This document shows, one piece after another, positions 62,541 through 64,000 of a stretch of 64,000 nucleotides of DNA. Positions within the stretch are counted from its first letter, which is position 1, and every line of letters starts with the position of its first letter. This DNA comes from Dendrobium chrysotoxum. Lineage: Eukaryota; Streptophyta; Magnoliopsida; Asparagales; Orchidaceae. The position numbers were made by a program, and so were the translations under genes. The stretch covers positions 91,238,433 through 91,302,432 of the forward strand of contig CM034305.1 of the NCBI GenBank assembly GCA_019925795.1. Direction: 5' to 3'. Under the pieces are notes generated by a model. It saw only the letters and a list, made by a program, of their open reading frames with translations. It did no database searches and had not been told where the DNA came from.

Positions 62541-64000
62541 TTTCTCCTAGGCTAGTGAATGTGGTTCACATGTAATTAATTTAATCCAAATATAAATTAA
62601 AATTCCAAAAAGATAAGAATAAGCATCAATTGTAATTTAAAATACAAACTCCTCATCCCAAAAAACCATATATTAAACGGCTACAAAATCAGATGCACCA
62701 GAACACCGCAGATCCCACATACATCAGTGGAAAAAATCGCACCCTCCATAACAACGTATTTGCAACTTGCAAGTTCCCAGCTTTCACAGGAAAAGCCGCA
62801 GCTCAACGGATCACTCAGGATAAAATCGGATTGGCACGCACACAGCTCCTTCAGCCGCAGATAATTCAACACCCTAGAGAATCTTCCCTTCTGTGTGACA
62901 TAAATCACAAAGTAGGAGATAAATGGGAGCAAAAAAATGCCTCCCAGTCAAACCAAAAACCCTGGAGTTAAGTCCAAACAGTCGCCCAAGAGGAGATTAT
63001 CTCAATTTCCAGAGCCCCTCTTATCACAATCCACTGCCTAAAAATTGCAATTACACATCAGATTGTTTCCATTTATTTGCATTGATTGTGTAGTAGTTGA
63101 TTTTTTAATGAGTATCTTCTTGCAGTTAGTGGCCTGGCTATACTGTTGATTCTCTATGATCGGAAAAAAAGTGGACGATTGTGTAAACGGCATGGGAAAC
63201 ATTATTCTCTTGAAGCTTTGATCTGTACATTTTATAGATTCAATACTCTCCCATGACCCGTGACATAAACAAATGCACACTCTAGCAATTAATACCATTT
63301 TTGAATGTATGATTTACAGAGGAATTTATAGTTTTATAATGAAGCACCCAATTTCTATATTTCTACAAAACATGGAATGTGTTATACACCATACTATCAG
63401 ATGGTATGTAATTACAAATCATCTGGTCACATCCCATGAATGTGTAGCAATTGCAAATCTTACCATTTAAATCCCTAAGTTTTTCTCAGCCTATTCGACA
63501 TCTTTAGTTAAATTTGTTCATGGATCAATTTGATTTTAAAACTTTATTTTGCATGTTTTATATCATGTTGTTAAATTCACATCTACCTGAGCTTGTAGAA
63601 AACCATATTGTGGTAGCATTCTGCCCACAGAAGTCTATAATACATAACGATTGTATTCCGAGGTGATTTTGTCCTCGAATCCACTTCAAATGTCAAATAT
63701 ACAATACAGATCATATTCATGATCATGTCATACCTGATGCTGATAGAGAATGTAATTTAACAAGATGCGACAACCATAAAGCCTGTTTTCATGCATGCCC
63801 TGCTTGGGGAGAGTTCTTTGATTGCTGGGGAAGTTAGCTTAATCTTTCTCTGCCGCTTCTCCTCCTGTCATCCCACCTTTGTATCCATTCTTGAGGACTG
63901 TATATTTTATTGATGTGGGTAAATAATGCCCAAAATTGGCTGGTTTAAAAATAAAATACAAGAAAAAAGATCAAAATGATCCATAAACTATTTATTATGG
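62541..64000. other. Right end of window, presumed intron 5, unassigned
   Basis: No sequence here encodes the expected C-terminal exon of the lumen protein. A segment at 62,690-62,975 is GC-richer and open on both strands (92 codons +, 83 codons -); the minus-strand version is Cys-rich and ends near 62,681. I recognise neither. The rest is AT-rich. Confidence 0.4.

Overview
This is plant nuclear DNA, from a flowering plant that I cannot place further. It holds two host protein genes and is otherwise filled with plant retrotransposons (Ty3/gypsy, Ty1/copia, an RTE-type LINE, a tRNA-derived SINE), hAT-like non-autonomous elements and AT-rich spacer. The first host gene is a complete, intronless pentatricopeptide (PPR) protein of the DYW class at 24,885-26,741 (+), an organelle RNA editing factor by family. 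The second is a thylakoid-lumen pentapeptide-repeat protein (the '15 kDa' type, compare Arabidopsis At2g44920). It starts at 32,910 (+); five exons can be read up to 45,783 and the last exon is not found before the window ends. Its first two introns are about 100 bp. The next three are about 3.9 kb, 8.2 kb and more than 18.2 kb, swollen by transposons.

Layout. 1-9,228: internal part of a Tat-lineage Ty3/gypsy element whose 5' LTR lies off the left edge. Its 2,269-codon polyprotein is open, two in-frame stops lie upstream in the same frame, and a 95-bp tandem array follows. 9,229 to about 15,000: its probable long 3' LTR, with a GC-rich block of stem-loops. 15.6-32.7 kb: a mosaic of one Ty1/copia LTR family in both orientations (solo LTRs and fragments with internal minisatellites), two hAT-like elements, a SINE and microsatellites, with the PPR gene in a small clear island.

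32.9-64 kb: the lumen-protein gene. Intron 3 holds a copia solo LTR and a SIRE-like LTR remnant full of a short palindrome. Intron 4 holds a whole but broken chromovirus (38,371-44,149, target duplication ATTTC). Intron 5 holds a three-layer nest: a full-length RTE-type LINE on the minus strand (47,724-61,343, 18-bp target duplication), split by a young CRM-like chromovirus (48,109-56,830, duplication ATTAT) and by a solo LTR of a related family (58,467-60,249, near-matching duplication CGTAC/CTTAC).

Insertion order follows from the nesting and LTR divergence: the LINE came first, the related solo LTR is older than the CRM-like element, and the CRM-like element is the youngest (LTRs differ at about 30 of 1,825 positions by my reading). 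No prokaryote-type system, CRISPR array or operon is present. The most unusual points are the lumen-protein gene's transposon-built introns, the clean nested LINE, the CRM-like coding frame that runs into its own LTR, and a copia LTR family that has acquired different minisatellites at the same internal position.
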